Assembly: GCA_013398295.1 (NCBI GenBank) | Contig: VZSF01003226.1 | Coordinates: forward strand, 542,876 to 606,875 | From: Chionis minor | Taxonomy: Eukaryota > Chordata > Aves > Charadriiformes > Chionididae | DNA: 64,000 nt | Direction of reading: 5' to 3' | Part shown: positions 25,381 through 37,880 of the stretch, one piece after another | Numbering within the stretch: position 1 is the stretch's first letter | Layout of the letters: every line of letters begins with the position of its first letter | Program-made: the position numbers and the translations under genes | Notes under the pieces: model-generated | Databases searched by the model: none | Seen by the model: only the letters and a program-made list of their open reading frames with translations | Told to the model about the DNA's origin: nothing

Positions 25381-25561
25381 AGCTGGGGGAAGAAGAAGGA
25401 AGGGGGAACATTCGGAGTTATGGCTTTGGTCTTCCCAAGTAACTGTTACGCGTGATGGAGCCCTGCTTTCCTGGGGATGGCTGAACACCTGCCTGCTGAT
25501 GGGAAGCGGTGAATGAATTCCTTGTTTTGCCTTGCTCAAGCACATAGCTTTTGCTTTACCT

Positions 25562-25567
25562 ATTAAA
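25562..25567 (+). terminator. LTR polyadenylation signal ATTAAA
   Basis: ATTAAA followed by CTGTCTTTATCTC and a T-rich stretch, as usual for the R/U5 boundary of this LTR type. Confidence 0.55.
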
Positions 25568-25693
25568 CTGTCTTTATCTCAACCCGTAAGTTTTCTTACT
25601 TTTACTCCCCCGATTCTCTCCCTCATCCCAGCTGGGGGTGAATGCACAAGCAGCTGCATGGTCCTAGTTGCTGCCGGACGTTAAACCATGACA

Positions 25694-26489
25694 CATTCTC
25701 ACAACCCTTCCTCTGCAGCTCCTGTGCCAGACATTCCCTTCCGTTCCCCATCTGTACAGGTCTTAACTTACCTATTTCTGATCTGTGTACCTCAAAATAC
25801 CAGCCTGCCTGCAGTAAGGTGTGCCGCACGGAGGGATGCTGTCACTCCGGGCAGTTGTGTTTATTGCAAAGCAGTGATATAGTCAAGGTGCACTAAGACT
25901 GAGAGTGGGACAGCATGGTCCTCTTGCCGTGCTGGTGCAGACAGCTGGTATGAAAGATGCAAACTCTTGATGCTGCATTTCTGTCAGCACAGTGGTCTGC
26001 AGCCCTAAGCACAGTCAAGCTCAAGCTTTGATTATACATTTCACCTTAGGTTTCTCGTTGTTCACCTTTCTGACTGATCAGCATTCATTCCCAAAGTGTA
26101 AATGTAACCTCCGTATTTTCCTGTTTTCTGTATTCAGTGCCGTTGTTTCATTGCTGTTACGTTTGCAGAAGTTGCTGTTGTGTTTATCAGGGTGCACAAC
26201 TGGAGTTGCTCAGAGCACACGAGCCTGGCTTTACTGCTGGCAGCACAGGTAGCCGTGCATTAATGGACCCTGTTGCATTTCTCCAGTTGCTGTTACAACA
26301 TGTGAAACATGACATGAAATGGATTCTTTTTCCGCAAAAAAGGATTAGGTTCCCTTGTACACAACATAGCATCTGGAGGGCTTATTGATAATACACAAAA
26401 CTAAAAAGCTCTTTGTTTTTGCTTATAAAACAGCCACGCATTTACTTCATATCTGTGTGATAATAGCACCTGGACAAGGCTCAACAAAA
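25694..26489. other. Noncoding sequence between LTR and repeat copy B
   Basis: No retroviral internal sequence, no exon and no recognised repeat. Confidence 0.5.
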
Positions 26490-26925
26490 TCAAGGCCATA
26501 GTATAGCAAATGATGCAACATTTCAGAAACAAAACGTGACATAGCAGAGCCTTATGGGAGGGGAAGGTAGTTTTATTTTAAAACAAAAGCAATTTCACAC
26601 ACTTTTGCCTACTCTCTCATACCCATGTACACAAAACCACCGAGACCGTGTCTCCAAGTGGTTTGTCTAGCATTCAGTCACCAAGTCCAACTGATCTGGC
26701 CAGGATTACAAACATCAAGGGGATGCAGATGAGTCCTCATCACCTCTTTTGGGGCCTTAACGGTTGTGACCGTTCTCTGGTTTTGGATATGACATTTGTA
26801 CCTTGTAGGAGCTCAGGGATTGTGAGCTTTTGGCTGTCCCTCCTACCCCACCTCCATGAGTCATCAGTAACAATGCTGATTTACTCACTGTCTTTTGTCC
26901 CCTTCTGTGGGTATCTTCTGTCTCC
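26490..26925. repeat. Unrecognised diverged repeat, copy B
   Basis: Direct-orientation counterpart of 24690-25050. It shares four or more collinear anchors with copy A, the strongest being TACTCACTGTC[CT]TTTGTCCCCT and GTCTAG[CT]. It is longer than copy A owing to indels, for example an extra ACACAAAACCACC segment after CCCATG. The 123-codon ORF across it (26648-27019) has no recognisable domain and is not shared with copy A. Confidence 0.6.
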
Positions 26926-27154
26926 AACTCTGGTCTTCATGTCTTCCCACCTCAGCAGCCCACCCTCATGGACTCAAGGGTGGTATTTTCTTGATAATGT
27001 TAGGCTGAAAGAAGGATAGCTAGATTCATTATAAAAGTCACTTAAACATTAAAAGTTCAGTGACTTAATTGCTCCCTATTTGTAATTATCTATGCATAAT
27101 TTTAATAGACCTAGCAATACTGATTAAATATTCTTTAAAATATTAGGCCTAACA

Positions 27155-27222
27155 GTACCTTAATGAGGTGCAGATATTATTTACCTTGTTTTACAGAAGA
27201 GGAAATGAAGCCATTATCCCAA
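27155..27222 (+). mobile_element. MIR-like (core-SINE) relic
   Basis: TTAATGAGGTGCAGATATTA followed by TTTACAGAAGAGGAAATGAAGCC parallels the MIR core and 3' segment, in which a 'TATGAGGTAGGTACTATTAT' block precedes 'TTTTACAGATGAGGAAACTGAGGC'. MIRs are ancient tRNA-derived SINEs present at low copy in birds. Only about 70 bp are recognisable; the tRNA-related head is not seen. Confidence 0.6.
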
Positions 27223-30200
27223 ACCAGCGGTACCAAAGTTTTGGTACCCTTGCCTACCTGAAACTAAACAGCATTTATCATGAGGGTTTCTTGCTCAAGC
27301 AATAGCAGCACAATCATCACTGGAGTGTTTGTAATCTCTCTTACTTCAGTGGGATTAGGCAATCAAATTCTGCTTTATTTTTTTCAGACCAGCTTGTGTA
27401 TTTTAGTTATGTGAATAGGTCAAAATTGTAGTCTGACTGGTAGGGATATCTCATGGGGCAGGATTGAGACTTTATCTCAAAGAGGTGAAAGGGAAAACAA
27501 AGTTTTCCTAGGTTAAAACCTGGTAATGAATTAGAGGAGGCAGAGAAAAAAAGATTTTTTAAAAACAGATACATTGAAAATATTTCTGACTCTTAGTCTT
27601 AAATGCACTAAACCAAAATCCATCATGATATTTTAATACGGCTTTATTAATCATGAAATTACCCATTTTATACCAATGTGCTTAAAGCAGCAATGATTGT
27701 AAAGCTGCACGTTATCTCATAGTAGAATGTGTACCTTTGTTCGTTTCTTTTGAGAAAATATTAGAAGTCTGAAAGCTATAACAAAGAGGTTGTTCTACTC
27801 TTGTGACTTGATCAGGTGAATCTCAAAGACAGCTTCAGGGGAAAGGTCGTGACAGTTACTCCAAAATTATTTGTATTTCCAAAATTATCTGTATTTCCCG
27901 GTAGCAAAATGATTTCTTGTATTTATGTAGGGAAGAAGACTGGTCTTACAACTTTTTATATATTTATCTTGGATTCTATCAAAGCACGATAAACGAAATG
28001 TACTTTGAAATTCTTTGTCATCTCCTGTGCTTATTCTAAGGAGAGAGTTCATTGCTGTGTAGGCAAAAGCCAGTAAAGCTAATTCCTGGTGTCAAACTCT
28101 ACCTGGTCATTCGTTCTTCCCTTTTATAACTGGGCTGATGGTAGTGTCGATGTGTATCTGGTGACAGTAGGATCAGGAGCAAGGCTTGGGAGAGCAGGCA
28201 GCGTTGCTCAGGCTGCGGTTGTGGGTGTCGGGACACGCAGTGGCTCCCAGGTAATCTTTGCTGCTTGGGTTGGAACGATCATTCCTGTGGGGACACAGTG
28301 TTTGCAGCAGTGTGTCAGGCTCAGGATGCAGCTCTGGAGAAATGCGGTGAGTGTAGAACTTAGTGCAGCCCAATATGTGAGTCCCCAGGAAGCACCAAGG
28401 TAATTTAAAACCATCCTTATCGATTGAGTTCCCTTTCTGTTTCTCCGGTGGCAGCTTTGAAGCATTCTGCAATAATTTATTATTTTCTTTTGGTCAAGTG
28501 GTTGATTTATATTTGTAAAAATACATTTTATGGTGCAACTGAAAAAAGTAACGTTGTGGATTTAAAGCTAAGCACTCTGACGCTGGACAGCTGGAGAAGT
28601 TACTACCCACCAGGCCTGCTAGCAGCATACCTTCTCCCCCACCAGCTCTGCTGGGAGACCAGTCTTAGGGATTATTTCCTAGTCCACTTTTATAAAAAAT
28701 CATGTGGAATAGCCAAAGAAGTTTTCCTGGTGGCACAGACTGATATCTTTATTTAAAAAAAAAATTAAAAGTTCCTTTATACCCACCCACCTGCCCTTGT
28801 GTTTCCTCACATTTGCTTGTAGAGCCAAGTTAGCCAAAAGCCGGGGATTAAGTTAGCTTGACTCATTCGGGCGTGAGTTGGGATGTCCTTGGCTGAGCAG
28901 GTGAGCCCACAGGGCTGAAGGGGCTGCCACCTCCTGGAGAGGGGCTGTGAAGGACCACTCGGGAGCCGTCACCTCTTCCTCTGGAGCAGCCCGATCCAGA
29001 GTCCTCCTGAAATCCACCCACTGCCTTATGCCTGGTCCCCACTCTGTCTGGTTTTTACTGGACTGTACTGATATAGAAAGGGTGTTTTGACACAGCTGTT
29101 GCGAATGCATTAACCTCTGACTTCTAGGAACAGTCACGTCCACCCAAAAACTGGGTGCGCAGGTCAGGCCTCAGGCAGTACCTTTCCAATTATAATAGCA
29201 GCACTTGTGTGTCTGTGCTCTCTATCGGTGTCTTCAGCAAGTTTTTTTTCTAAGGATCAAGTGCACAGTGTTTTTGAGGCAATTATGACTGTGTTATCGC
29301 TATGGAAATGTCAGACTGATACATTAACTGAAACATTTAGAAAGCAAAGAACTATTTTAATTTGCTAGTGATAAAGTCATCACTTTTCTTGAAGGGAGTC
29401 ATCCTCTGTGAACGTGCAAGCGCTGGTTCCTGTGACCCCCTTCTTCTCAGCATCATTACTCAGTCCTCTCCTGCCTCCATGTCCCCTGTCCCTGCTCCCT
29501 CCGACCACTTCATCCATCGAATCCTTTGAGTAGCAGTTTTCCTTTGAGGGCCAGCTCCCTCTGCGAGCCCACAAAGGGAACGGCAGGAATCTTATTTGGA
29601 CTTCCCATGGGGGAAAAAAGCAGCCCCAGGGCTGCTCCTGGACTAACTTGCAGCTGTATTTATTAGTGTATAGCTTGCTTTTTTTTTTTTTTTTCCCCCT
29701 TTCCGTTCAGGAAGAGCAATACACAGCGACAGAATGGTCAACCTTAAACTTGCACAGTATCTTTCACAACTATGGTTACACTTTGCTGTTTTGAGAAATC
29801 TCCTGTACACGCTTTTGCTTTGTGCAGTGTCTTTCATTTCCACACATGTGAGCACTGCACATGGATGTCATCAGGACCCAGTCTATCCCCAGCTTACGCT
29901 CTGTGCACCTCTCCATCCTCTTCTCTAGGTCATAGTCTCTGAGCAAGGACAACAGCAGCATTATTTGCAAGGTCTGAAATGTTTTATTCTCTGTGTTGGT
30001 CGTTGGCTAAGTACACATCAAGGTAGCCTTTTGGAAAGACTGGAAAAATCGGTGTGCCCACAGATTGTTCCTGTGGGCTAAGTTAAATCTCCTCAGCTTC
30101 TGAGTAAGAGCTCCTATGGGAAGTTCCCTGTGATCTGGCTGATAGGCTTGGCTGGTATGACTTTAGCATGTTAGCCTGCATTTCTGAAGTAAACAAATAT

Positions 30201-30829
30201 GATATGTATATGTTGAAGTAACTAACACAAACCTCCTCCTGAAGAAGCAAGTGTATTGAACAAAAACTTTGTATTCAGAATTCCATGACTGTGCTGTCTT
30301 AGAAGTCCTACTTTTGTTAGGTTAACACGTTCATTTAATCAGTGTGAATTTGAAAACCCTTGCAGGAGAGCTGCTGGAACAAGAAAGCCACATGATGAGC
30401 TGCCGTACAAAACCTCCTGCTCTGGAAGTGGCTTTCACTGCATCTCTAAGCACTGCTTCCTTTGGGAAGGTGGCTGTGTCCAAATTACACTTAACAATGC
30501 TGCTTTCCATGTTTTGTGCTCACTGGTGATGATTTCTTAGTGATTACTTCTTGCCTACTTTAAGCTCTAAAGTACGTTCTCGCTGCCGTTGATCCGCAGA
30601 CCTAGTGCAGGACGCGTGCTGTGCTCTGTAGGGCTCATCTCCGAGTTTTATGCGAAGGGACATTAGAGGATGCTCTCCTTGGAGAGACTGTGCAATCCCA
30701 GAAGATGGACTGGCAGTGAAACATGACTTGAGAAGAAAAAAAGCCTGGTGTTTCAGATCCTGTATTTAATTTGGGGGCTGGCCGTTAGCAAAAGCACCCA
30801 CTAGCTTGGAAACTGAACAAATGTGTTAT
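27223..30829. other. Noncoding sequence without recognised genes
   Basis: Contains an 18-bp tandem doublet (27860-27895) and a T16 run (29679-29694). ORFs are short and domain-free. A moderately GC-rich stretch at 28855-29010 has no exon signature. Confidence 0.5.
29679..29694. repeat. Poly-T run (T16)
   Basis: Sixteen T followed by a C run. No retroposon structure around it. Confidence 0.9.
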
Positions 30830-31300
30830 GATAATTAGTGAGAAACAAAGAATATGGGACCCCTGAATACCATTTTAATTAAAATCATTTTTCAGAGAAG
30901 AACAGCATTTTAAACGCCTGCTATCTTGGCAGCCCTGAGAGGAAAATTAGTAGCAATATGAACTAGAAACTCTGACAGTCACCTTTGGAGAACGAACAGC
31001 TCAAACTGTCGGGCACAGTCGGATATGCCCTTTCCAGATCCACATGGAGCTGTAACAAACTTACTGCCCTGCTCCCAGAAGTTACTGATTTCTCAGCTGA
31101 GTAGTTGAAGACATGCGCACTTATATTTCGCTATGATAAAATGAGTTTGCTTAAATCCCTCAGCTGAGGGAGTGCTGATTTCCAGCTGAGGTGAGGTAGC
31201 TAACAGCTGTGGCCAGTAGCTCCCACTTGATTGCTTATAATTGCCTAATTATAGTTTGAGTCAATTAAAAAATATACTTCTGCTTAAACTGTCATTAACT
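30830..31300. promoter_or_regulatory. Candidate conserved noncoding element (speculative)
   Basis: AT-rich block with densely packed homeodomain-type cores: TTTTAATTAAAATC near 30872, CCTAATTATAG near 31242 and GTCAATTAAAA near 31260, together with repeated CAGCTGAG E-box-type words at 31096, 31161 and 31184. This mix is common in vertebrate developmental enhancers. No conservation data are available here, so this is inference from motif content only. Confidence 0.2.
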
Positions 31301-34300
31301 CATGTTGGAGTTGGGGCTGCTGCCTTCAAAATCAACTTTTTTAAATAGCAAAAAATAGTGCATTCCTTTTATTCTCAAACACTGCTAAATCTGGTTCCAT
31401 AAATTGCAATATTGTACGTTGTCAAGGCAAAAAGTGCTAAAATGTGGAAAATACTTTCATCCAGAACGATGATCCTAAGGCAGCTTCTCTTTCATTTGTT
31501 TCATCAGAAATTGGCAAGCGTATGAAAGAAGATATTTGTCTGTGTTGTTTGTGATTCCAACACCCCCCCTTGTCTACTCCTCTGGACTTTTTCTTTGTTT
31601 TTGCTGTCAGTCATCAAGGCTGTGGCTTTATGAGTTTTTGCTGGCTGACTAGTTGCTAGAATTGTTTTGTTTCTCATTTCCAGGGGCCCCTGACTCAGGA
31701 GCCTCCAGCTTTGAAGCATCAGTGCTAGTAGGAAGCCTAAACTTAAACATCGGTTTTGTCATGCCTTTGTCCAAAGGCACCCTGACAGCTCAGAGGTTTC
31801 TCTGCTCATTTGCCACGTACTGACCTGCCTTAAAACCTAGATGTTTGGTTTCTGTCAACATTGGTAAAATAAATCTATGTGTGTTTATCCAATAGAATCT
31901 TGTTATACTTTAATAATAATATTTCTGCTTTCCCGGTGTCCTCAAGATTGTTGACGCTGTGGAAAGACTGATATGACGTGGCAAGGTGGTAAGAATGACA
32001 CTGTGAGAAAACCCTGTAAACATGAAAACTGTCATTTGTGTACGAACACCCAGAAGCTTCATATCCATTGGCTTTTGTTAGCTGAAGGCTTGGGTTGTGC
32101 AGTTATACTCCTCGAAGAATGTTTGTGTCAGTGTTTAAAATACGTATTTGCATATGTACGTATATATTTGCGTGTATAAACCTAGCCTTTTGACTTGGAG
32201 CATACTTTGAGATGAAATTTAAAAACCACATAAGCCGTAGCGTTCAACTCTTTCGTAACCGTGAATTCAAGTGACATCTCTGAAATGCTGTTAACTTGCG
32301 GTGGCTTAGAAGTCTTGGATGAATCACTGCTGTTGGCAGCAGAGCCGTCCAGGTTGGGGAGGTTTTCTGTTTCTTCTGCCTCCGTGACAGAGGCAGATGT
32401 GGGAGCAAGGAGTAAGAAAAAGCAGCTGAGGACCTCGGTGGCTTTCTCTGGGACAAGACAAAGTCTATGAGGGGAGGAGAAGACACCATACTAAGAAGGA
32501 TTGGGTTGGTAAGGGGAATGGTGGTTCCTGAAATACAAGGACACATTTAGGTCAGTATTTTGCCTCTGAGATAAAAATAGGGTGGACGTTGCCCCAGAAC
32601 ATATCCCCTGAACCCAACAGACACATTACTGTGCTGCATCCTGCAAAATGTATCTTTGAAGTAATGCATGTCAAACTGGACAGTAATAGAGGGAAAATTA
32701 CTATTTATTGGGGATTTAACAGATGTGACATTTGTTAATATGCAATGAGCAAGGCTGATGCAAATACAAATCCGTGGAAAATTGAGTGAATGCCTGTAAC
32801 TGTTAATGGGTTTCTGAGGAATCTCCTCGACGCCTGGTAAGAGCCTTTCTTTTATTAGTTTGAGACCATCAGAACAGTTTATCTGCCCTGTGGGGGTTAT
32901 TAAAATATGCCAAGAACATCAAGATAATATCAGGAACACAGAATGAGAAATAATAATTTAGGGACTGAAATGTAATGGCCTCAGGGGAACATGTGGACTG
33001 GTGACTGGATAGTAAAATTACTGAATAGAAAATTGCTCCCGTTTTACCTCAAACCAGGACAAGTGGTAAACCAAGTATTACTGGGGGTTTTCTTTCCAAC
33101 TATGCCGCAAATGGCTTTGTGGCCAAGAACCCCATTTAACTTCCCTGTGCATGAGTCTGTAATGAAAGTATTCATGTTTGCCTGTCGTCTTCAACTTGTG
33201 TCAAACCTGTGTTAGTGAAAGGCTTTTAGATATTACAATGTAAGTTAATTGAAGATGTGTAAGGCTTATCATAGTATCTTTGCCACAAATATCTCCATAC
33301 ACAAAAAGCTAGCATGGGGTTGACCCCATTTCTGGAATGAAGCAGTGCTTTATTTTGTTAACATGTTGCCCTTCTTTCATTCAGAAAGATTTTTCCTTAC
33401 CGAAAGAGTGCTTTTATGAAATGAATATTTATGAATGAGTGTCTTAAATTGTATTTATTCCATTCGACCGGCCTCATAGTAAAATGAGGATCTGGCAGAA
33501 AACATGTTTGTATTGTTTCAGTCCATGTCATTCACTTGGACTACAGCATTTTTGCAACAAGGGGTATCTCTGACTGTGCACACCAGATATCTTTCTTGAG
33601 CTCTTCATGTGTTGCTTTAGTATAGTAACTACATGGAGGATCAAAACAGAGGGATTACAGGAAGAGAGGGATTTGAAGGTTGATGTCATATCTATTCACA
33701 CATGTATATATAGCCTGCATTACTGCTAAATTCTTGGGGCTATTTTTACAGATAAATCATGGGCTATATGTAAGCAAGTTGACTGATAACGCTGCTAATA
33801 CGAACAAAGAAGTGAGTGTAACTGCAGTTTTAACTTCAATAGATTGATATGCATTAGTTTCCTTTATACTGGATCAGAAAAAAAAGGTATATGTGAAGAG
33901 CAGTTAAAATAATTTGAATTCACAGACATAATAAAAAAGACTAATCTCTCCACATTCAAAGGAAATTTTTAAAAGTGACAATGGAAGCATTTAGTGAAAG
34001 GGCATAGTATTAGTGTCATCATAAATATAGTGATGGGGACAGGCTGACATGGTTGTAACTAAACTTGTGTTTAAAAGCTCCCTTGTTTTTGCAATTAGCT
34101 ATGAAAAAGCACGGTGAGGGCAAGGAAATCATGTCTGGACCTTCTTCTGTAGGTGGGTATCTGGGTTTTCTTTCTATGCATTAAGAAGTTGGGAACAGAG
34201 AATTCATCATTTCTGTCTTCTCAGGCAAAGTTTGTCCCATTATAACTGTGTAATTTAAGAAAGAACAACAATATACTAAAGATTACTTAAGATATTAAAG

Positions 34301-35789
34301 ATTGCTTAACCAGTCCAGAAATGAAAGATTTAAGATGCACATTTTTCAATGAGTTTTGGAAGACAATACAAACAACTGTAAAACTGTTGTCACAGAGGCC
34401 AGAGTTTTTGAGCAGAATATAGGATGCCCACTGACTTCACTTGTTTGAACGCTGAGTATTGACGTACACTTATTCTGTCTCATGAGAAAGCACAACAAAC
34501 CTCCAAATTCACTAATCAGCTGAAAAATAAGGACGTGTATTTATTGTCTAGATATGTTTTTTAAATTCCCTCTTTTTTTATTGCCTGACATTATAAGACT
34601 TGCTATTCCTCTGCTGATTTTTGGGGATATGCTCTTGATACCAATATGACAGAATCCAGCTGAGTGTATATGGATGGATACCTGACAGAAGTGAAGAGCT
34701 GAAGAATCTTTAAGAATCTGCTGCCTCTACAATTCTGAATGGGTTTTTGCCAATCTTTTTATTTACAAGTCAGAAACTCAAAGCCTTAGTAAGGAATATA
34801 CTGTTAGCTAAATAAGTAAATAGCTAAGTGTAGGGTTGGCTGAAGTTAAGGTACCTCCATGGCTGTTGCTTCCTCTCCTGCTCCTGGTGTTCACCTGCTG
34901 CCGAAAACCAGAGCTTTTTGTTTCTGTGTTATGCTTTTGCTTTTCTGTACTCTACTGGGGCAGGTTGGAAATGTAATTTAATGTAATGAGTCACAAGCTC
35001 AGTTTCATCCCATAACGATCAGGTGAAAGCAGCCATCAATTACACCAAGGGATTTTGTCCCACTCATCTCTCCAGCTCCCTAGCTGGTGTCCCCGTTTCA
35101 GTCAGGGTAAGTCACCTTACACCACAGATCCGGAAGCAGCCGTTGGGCACGACTAATTCCTGCGTCCTCTTCACAGCAGGCCTGCTTGGTGCTTACACTT
35201 CAAATAAATTTGCAGATGTCAGCTGAGCTGTGCACCTCTGCTGCTGCTGTTTGGTAATACCTGCGGGGCGAAGGCCGGAGCAGCATGCCAGAGCTGTGGC
35301 TCCCTCCAAAGGATCCGCTTCTGCTTCAGTGCAGTTATTAATCTCTTGGCAGAAGAGAAACGCGGTCCTGCTCACCGTCGGGGAGAGGATCCGGGTGCTT
35401 TATTGTAGGTGGAGCCAGAGGAGAGGAGGTGTTGGTATACTGTTGGGTATACCAATAGATATATAAGGTGAAAAGAGCAAAGTGGGGGCATTATGGAATG
35501 CATCTGCGACTTGGAGGCATCTTGATCTCATTACACATTTCAGAAACACAAATTAGTACCTTTTTTTTTTTTGTGTTGCTTAAAAGGAAAATGATACAAC
35601 CTTTCTCTGCAACTGTAAATCTCCAAGTGTGGCCCGGCTTACACAAGCTAAATGGCTGTCTTAAGGTCTATGTCCTTGACAATGTACTTGCAGTGCTGTT
35701 GTTGGTTTTTGCTCTCGTGTATGTCCTTTTACAAATGCAAACATCTTCTGAGGTATTTAAAAAGCCACATCCCTGTTTTATGTAAAAAA
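31301..35789. other. Noncoding sequence without recognised genes
   Basis: AT-rich, with short domain-free ORFs. No acceptor-donor pair around a convincing open frame was found. Confidence 0.5.
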
Positions 35790-36620
35790 TACCCATCCCT
35801 CATCCTTCTAATTATGCAGAATAAAGCCTTTAAACAATTTCAGCTTGAACAGAGCAGCAAACAATAAATAAATCACATATACAATAATATATGCAGCAAA
35901 GAGCCTTTTAGTTGAATAAATACATCCATAGGATTTTTATAGAACGTTGCCAGATTAAACCCCTCGCTTGTACTCTGCCTCTTACCTCTCCGGCTTCCCA
36001 CAAAATTTAATATGATGTCAACAGACTTGACCTGAAGAACAAAATTCTTTGTGCTTGGGAAACGACACTGAGAAAATTAATGGACACCGAGAAAAATGAC
36101 CGTGAGTGTAGGCGAGTTTGATTGCAAACCCCAGAACGGTCCTGGTTTCTGGAAGGTGTCTAGCGTGGGACAGGTTCCTGAGCAGGAGCCTGCAGTACCA
36201 TAGATCTTCCCCGGCACGCTGAGTGGTTAGTGCAAACAAGTGCCATGTTGTCTCCATGCAATGATGAAGAAGGTATTCAAGCCACATAACAAACTGCTGC
36301 GGTTGCTTTTCAATTGCCGCAATTAAGACGAACAGGCCAAATCGTTGTAAAACGTATTGTATGGAGATGGCTAGCATGTTACTCTGAAAATAAGATCTGT
36401 AGCTTTGAAGTATAAATTACTCTCTGCAATGTGAATTGCGCATGACAGGTCTTATTTAACAGGTACAGCTTGAAATCATAACAACAGGAAAGAAATAGGA
36501 ATGTCCTCATTCATCTTAGCTTTGAAGTCTAAACAATGATTTAAATACATATTATTGATTTGCTATGGAAACGTTGAAACTTCCAGCAAATGATTTTTAT
36601 TCCTCTGTAGCTGCAAATGC
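35790..36620. promoter_or_regulatory. Candidate conserved noncoding element (speculative)
   Basis: AT-rich DNA with TAAATAAATCACATATAC-like text, CAATTGCCGCAATTAAGACG near 36310 (two CAATT cores) and several ATTA/TAAT cores. The feel is of a slowly evolving enhancer, but this cannot be shown from a single sequence. Confidence 0.15.
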
Positions 36621-37129
36621 TGATATTTGCCCAGTTGACTGATTGTTCCATGTGTGCAGAAGTCTAAGCCAGTGGTATGAATAAAAAATTATAACAAAGT
36701 CAAAAAATTAATCTAGGGAAACACTGGCCATGTTCTGTTTCACATTCTGGGAATACATGCAAGGAATTCATGAGTTTACTAACCAAACATTTCACCTTTG
36801 CAATCAGCTTTAAAAAAGCCAAATATACCATTTTTACTGAAAAAAAAAAAGAGCATACACTCCAGTTATCTTTCCCTGTAACCCATCTAGATTTTCCCTT
36901 TCTCCTCTTTACACCACAGCCATGTAAATAAGGATGTAAGTGCTGTGTCCACAGTGTCTAGGAGATGGGATGCAGGGATGCTGCTGCCTGCTTTGCCTCC
37001 AGATGTAGCTTGGGTTTGGCGCTTCGGGATAAAGCTGGGCTGATTTGGAGGTGCAAGCGAGGACCTCCACACCGTCAGCCACTGCATCGTGTAAATGTAC
37101 CTGCTTAGAGCTGCCCTGGTTTGGCTGCG

Positions 37130-37880
37130 AACGCTGCCTTGTGTGGCTTTGTGTGGCACGCGGTGAAGCACGCACACTCGCTGTCCCCCTCTCCATTCAC
37201 CTCTTCTGCCCCTGCAGCCATGCCGGGCTCCAGCCTAGCCACCTTCCAGAGTGGGCTAGGGGCAGCTGCCTCCACCTCCTACCCTTTCCCCGCTCCACAG
37301 GCACCCGCCAACCTTGGACCGGTTGTACCAGCTCCCCTGGTCCGCCGGATGCCCGGTGCTTGGGGTGACGCTGGGTGCAGCAGGTGATGGGATGCGTCTT
37401 CTCCCTGCCCCGGGGTTCCACCGTGCGAAGTCTCGCTCCCCGCGCACGCTGCCGTAGGCACGGGGCTGGTGAGGGAGGGGAGAGCATCAGTTCTTCCCTA
37501 TCCTGTCCTTTTTCTTGTGCTGTTTTCGTTTTGTGTAACGGGAATGCAGCTGGTGGCATGCCGGGGGCTGCCAGGACACTTGACCGGCTCTCGGCATGTT
37601 GGCCGAAAACCTCCGCTATGCTGGGTGCCTTGTCAGACATGGTGCTTCAGGCCCTTTGCAGCAGGGACGCTGTGCAGCTAGGTGTTTGAAGAGGGCCCGC
37701 CGCAACAAGGTCCTCAGCTTGATTACACCTCCGGTGCCAGGGTGATGCCCACATCCCACCCGCTGCCAGGCATTTACCCAGAGGGACAAAGAGGAGCGAC
37801 GGGTTTTGCTGTCGGCAGCTCCCTCCTCCTCGTGCTGGCTGGGCTCTGCCAGCCTCCGGCGGAGAGAAACGCTTGTGTTG
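37130..37880. promoter_or_regulatory. CpG-rich islet inside AT-rich DNA
   Basis: CpG is common here while it is rare in the flanks; I counted about 17 CpGs between roughly 37290 and 37470 alone, with CCGCCGG, CCCGCGCACGC and CCCCGGGG. ORFs on both strands (up to 147 codons) are open because of base composition and show no domain. A methylation-free intragenic or alternative promoter island is possible; a coding exon is not excluded but no clear splice pair marks one. Confidence 0.45.

Larger units (their letters stand above)
25112..25693 (+). mobile_element. Solo LTR of an avian endogenous retrovirus, + orientation
   Basis: A 582-bp element begins TGTCATG and ends CATGACA, a perfect 7-bp terminal inverted repeat with the canonical TG...CA ends of LTRs. 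It holds a TATA box (TATATAA at 25374-25380), a CRE/AP-1-like TGACATCA at 25359-25366, and a polyadenylation signal ATTAAA at 25562-25567 followed by a T-rich stretch, so its transcriptional sense is +. The body matches an LTR type I know as common in bird genomes, probably ERV class III/ERVL-like, though I cannot fix the family name. No primer-binding site follows it and no polypurine tract precedes it, so it is a solo LTR left by recombination. Flanks CTTTT and CATTC do not form a clean target-site duplication. It has no protein-coding content. Confidence 0.85.

Noticed and set aside
25694..26489. Internal retroviral genes next to the LTR
   Set aside because: No primer-binding site, polypurine tract or gag/pol/env-like reading frame on either side; the element is a solo LTR.
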